DNA of 64,000 nucleotides from NCBI RefSeq assembly GCF_002902905.1, contig NZ_CP026124.1, positions 5,084,001-5,148,000 of the forward strand, in the 5' to 3' direction. The translations under genes and the position numbers were made by a program. Under the pieces are notes generated by a model that saw nothing but the letters and a program-made list of their open reading frames with translations, searched no databases and was not told the DNA's origin. The stretch's first letter is position 1. Every line of letters starts with the position of its first letter. The DNA comes from Achromobacter sp. AONIH1. GTDB lineage: Bacteria; Pseudomonadota; Gammaproteobacteria; Burkholderiales; Burkholderiaceae_B. Of the stretch, positions 63,899 to 64,000 are shown piece after piece.

Positions 63899-64000
63899 TA
63901 TGGCAGCCGCGCGTCTGCACGCAGCGGACAACGCGCGCGCTATCCGGACAGCCGACATGACGCCGCGTAAATAAACACGCAATACCGGCATTGCGCGGAT

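Overview
The window is high-GC DNA from a beta-proteobacterium, most likely of the Alcaligenaceae (Achromobacter/Bordetella type). This is inferred from Bug-type solute receptors, an rpfF/rpfR pair, napEDABC fused to ccm genes, many LysR/GntR regulators with TRAP transporters, and a pyridine-acid catabolic cluster. I cannot fix genus or species from the sequence. No rRNA, tRNA, CRISPR array or intact insertion sequence was seen.

Layout. 1-205: 5' end of a TonB-dependent receptor behind a Fur-like promoter. 650-3598: convergent rpfF (cis-2-unsaturated fatty acid signal synthase) and rpfR (PAS-GGDEF-EAL signal receptor). 3810-7601: a Bug receptor divergent from an IlvD/Edd-type sugar-acid dehydratase, followed by a GntR regulator. 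The GntR stop codon lies inside a 166-bp imperfect palindrome that looks like a miniature mobile element.

7779-28353 is the centrepiece: a picolinate (pyridine-2-carboxylate) degradation island. A minus-strand operon (18358 to 7779) encodes a TRAP receptor, a three-subunit molybdenum hydroxylase (PicA type, small subunit fused to a CoxG-like domain), an ABC importer and the TRAP membrane subunits. Divergent from it are ferredoxin, reductase and the two oxygenase subunits of a Rieske hydroxylase (PicB type). Then come, on the minus strand, picF, picD, picE and picC, then a divergent mocA/xdhC pair for Mo-cofactor maturation, and finally the MarR-type repressor picR. The implied route is picolinate to 6-hydroxypicolinate, 3,6-dihydroxypicolinate, 2,5-dihydroxypyridine, N-formylmaleamate, maleamate and maleate. 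No maleate isomerase is present here. Near-palindromic sites of the form TCAGTATACTGA occur at every intergenic control point of the island, which suggests one PicR regulon.

28475-31352: a LysR regulator divergent from a hydroxyacyl-CoA-dehydrogenase-like enzyme and a BKACE-family beta-keto acid cleavage enzyme. 31487-42521: a 14-gene operon napEDABC-ccmABCDEFGHI (periplasmic nitrate reductase plus c-type cytochrome maturation), with the short napE and ccmD included. 42677-44086: an orphan protein with a degenerate Fic motif, possibly an effector. 44099-48266: a YcaQ-like glycosylase, an SDR, a DUF2938 protein, and a MerR regulator divergent from an MFS pump with a textbook 19-bp-spacer MerR promoter. 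48366-49872: a DMT transporter and a divergent LysR gene frameshifted at a C7 tract. 49983-55050: ttrBCA (tetrathionate reductase) under an FNR-like box.

55293-63898: mostly single housekeeping-type genes. These are a hypoxanthine/uracil-DNA glycosylase, pirin, GreB, a PHP-domain RNase (rnm), an alpha/beta hydrolase, a cyclopropane fatty acid synthase, and a GMC oxidoreductase divergent from a LysR regulator. Two copies of a GC-rich intergenic repeat lie directly behind the pirin and cfa genes.
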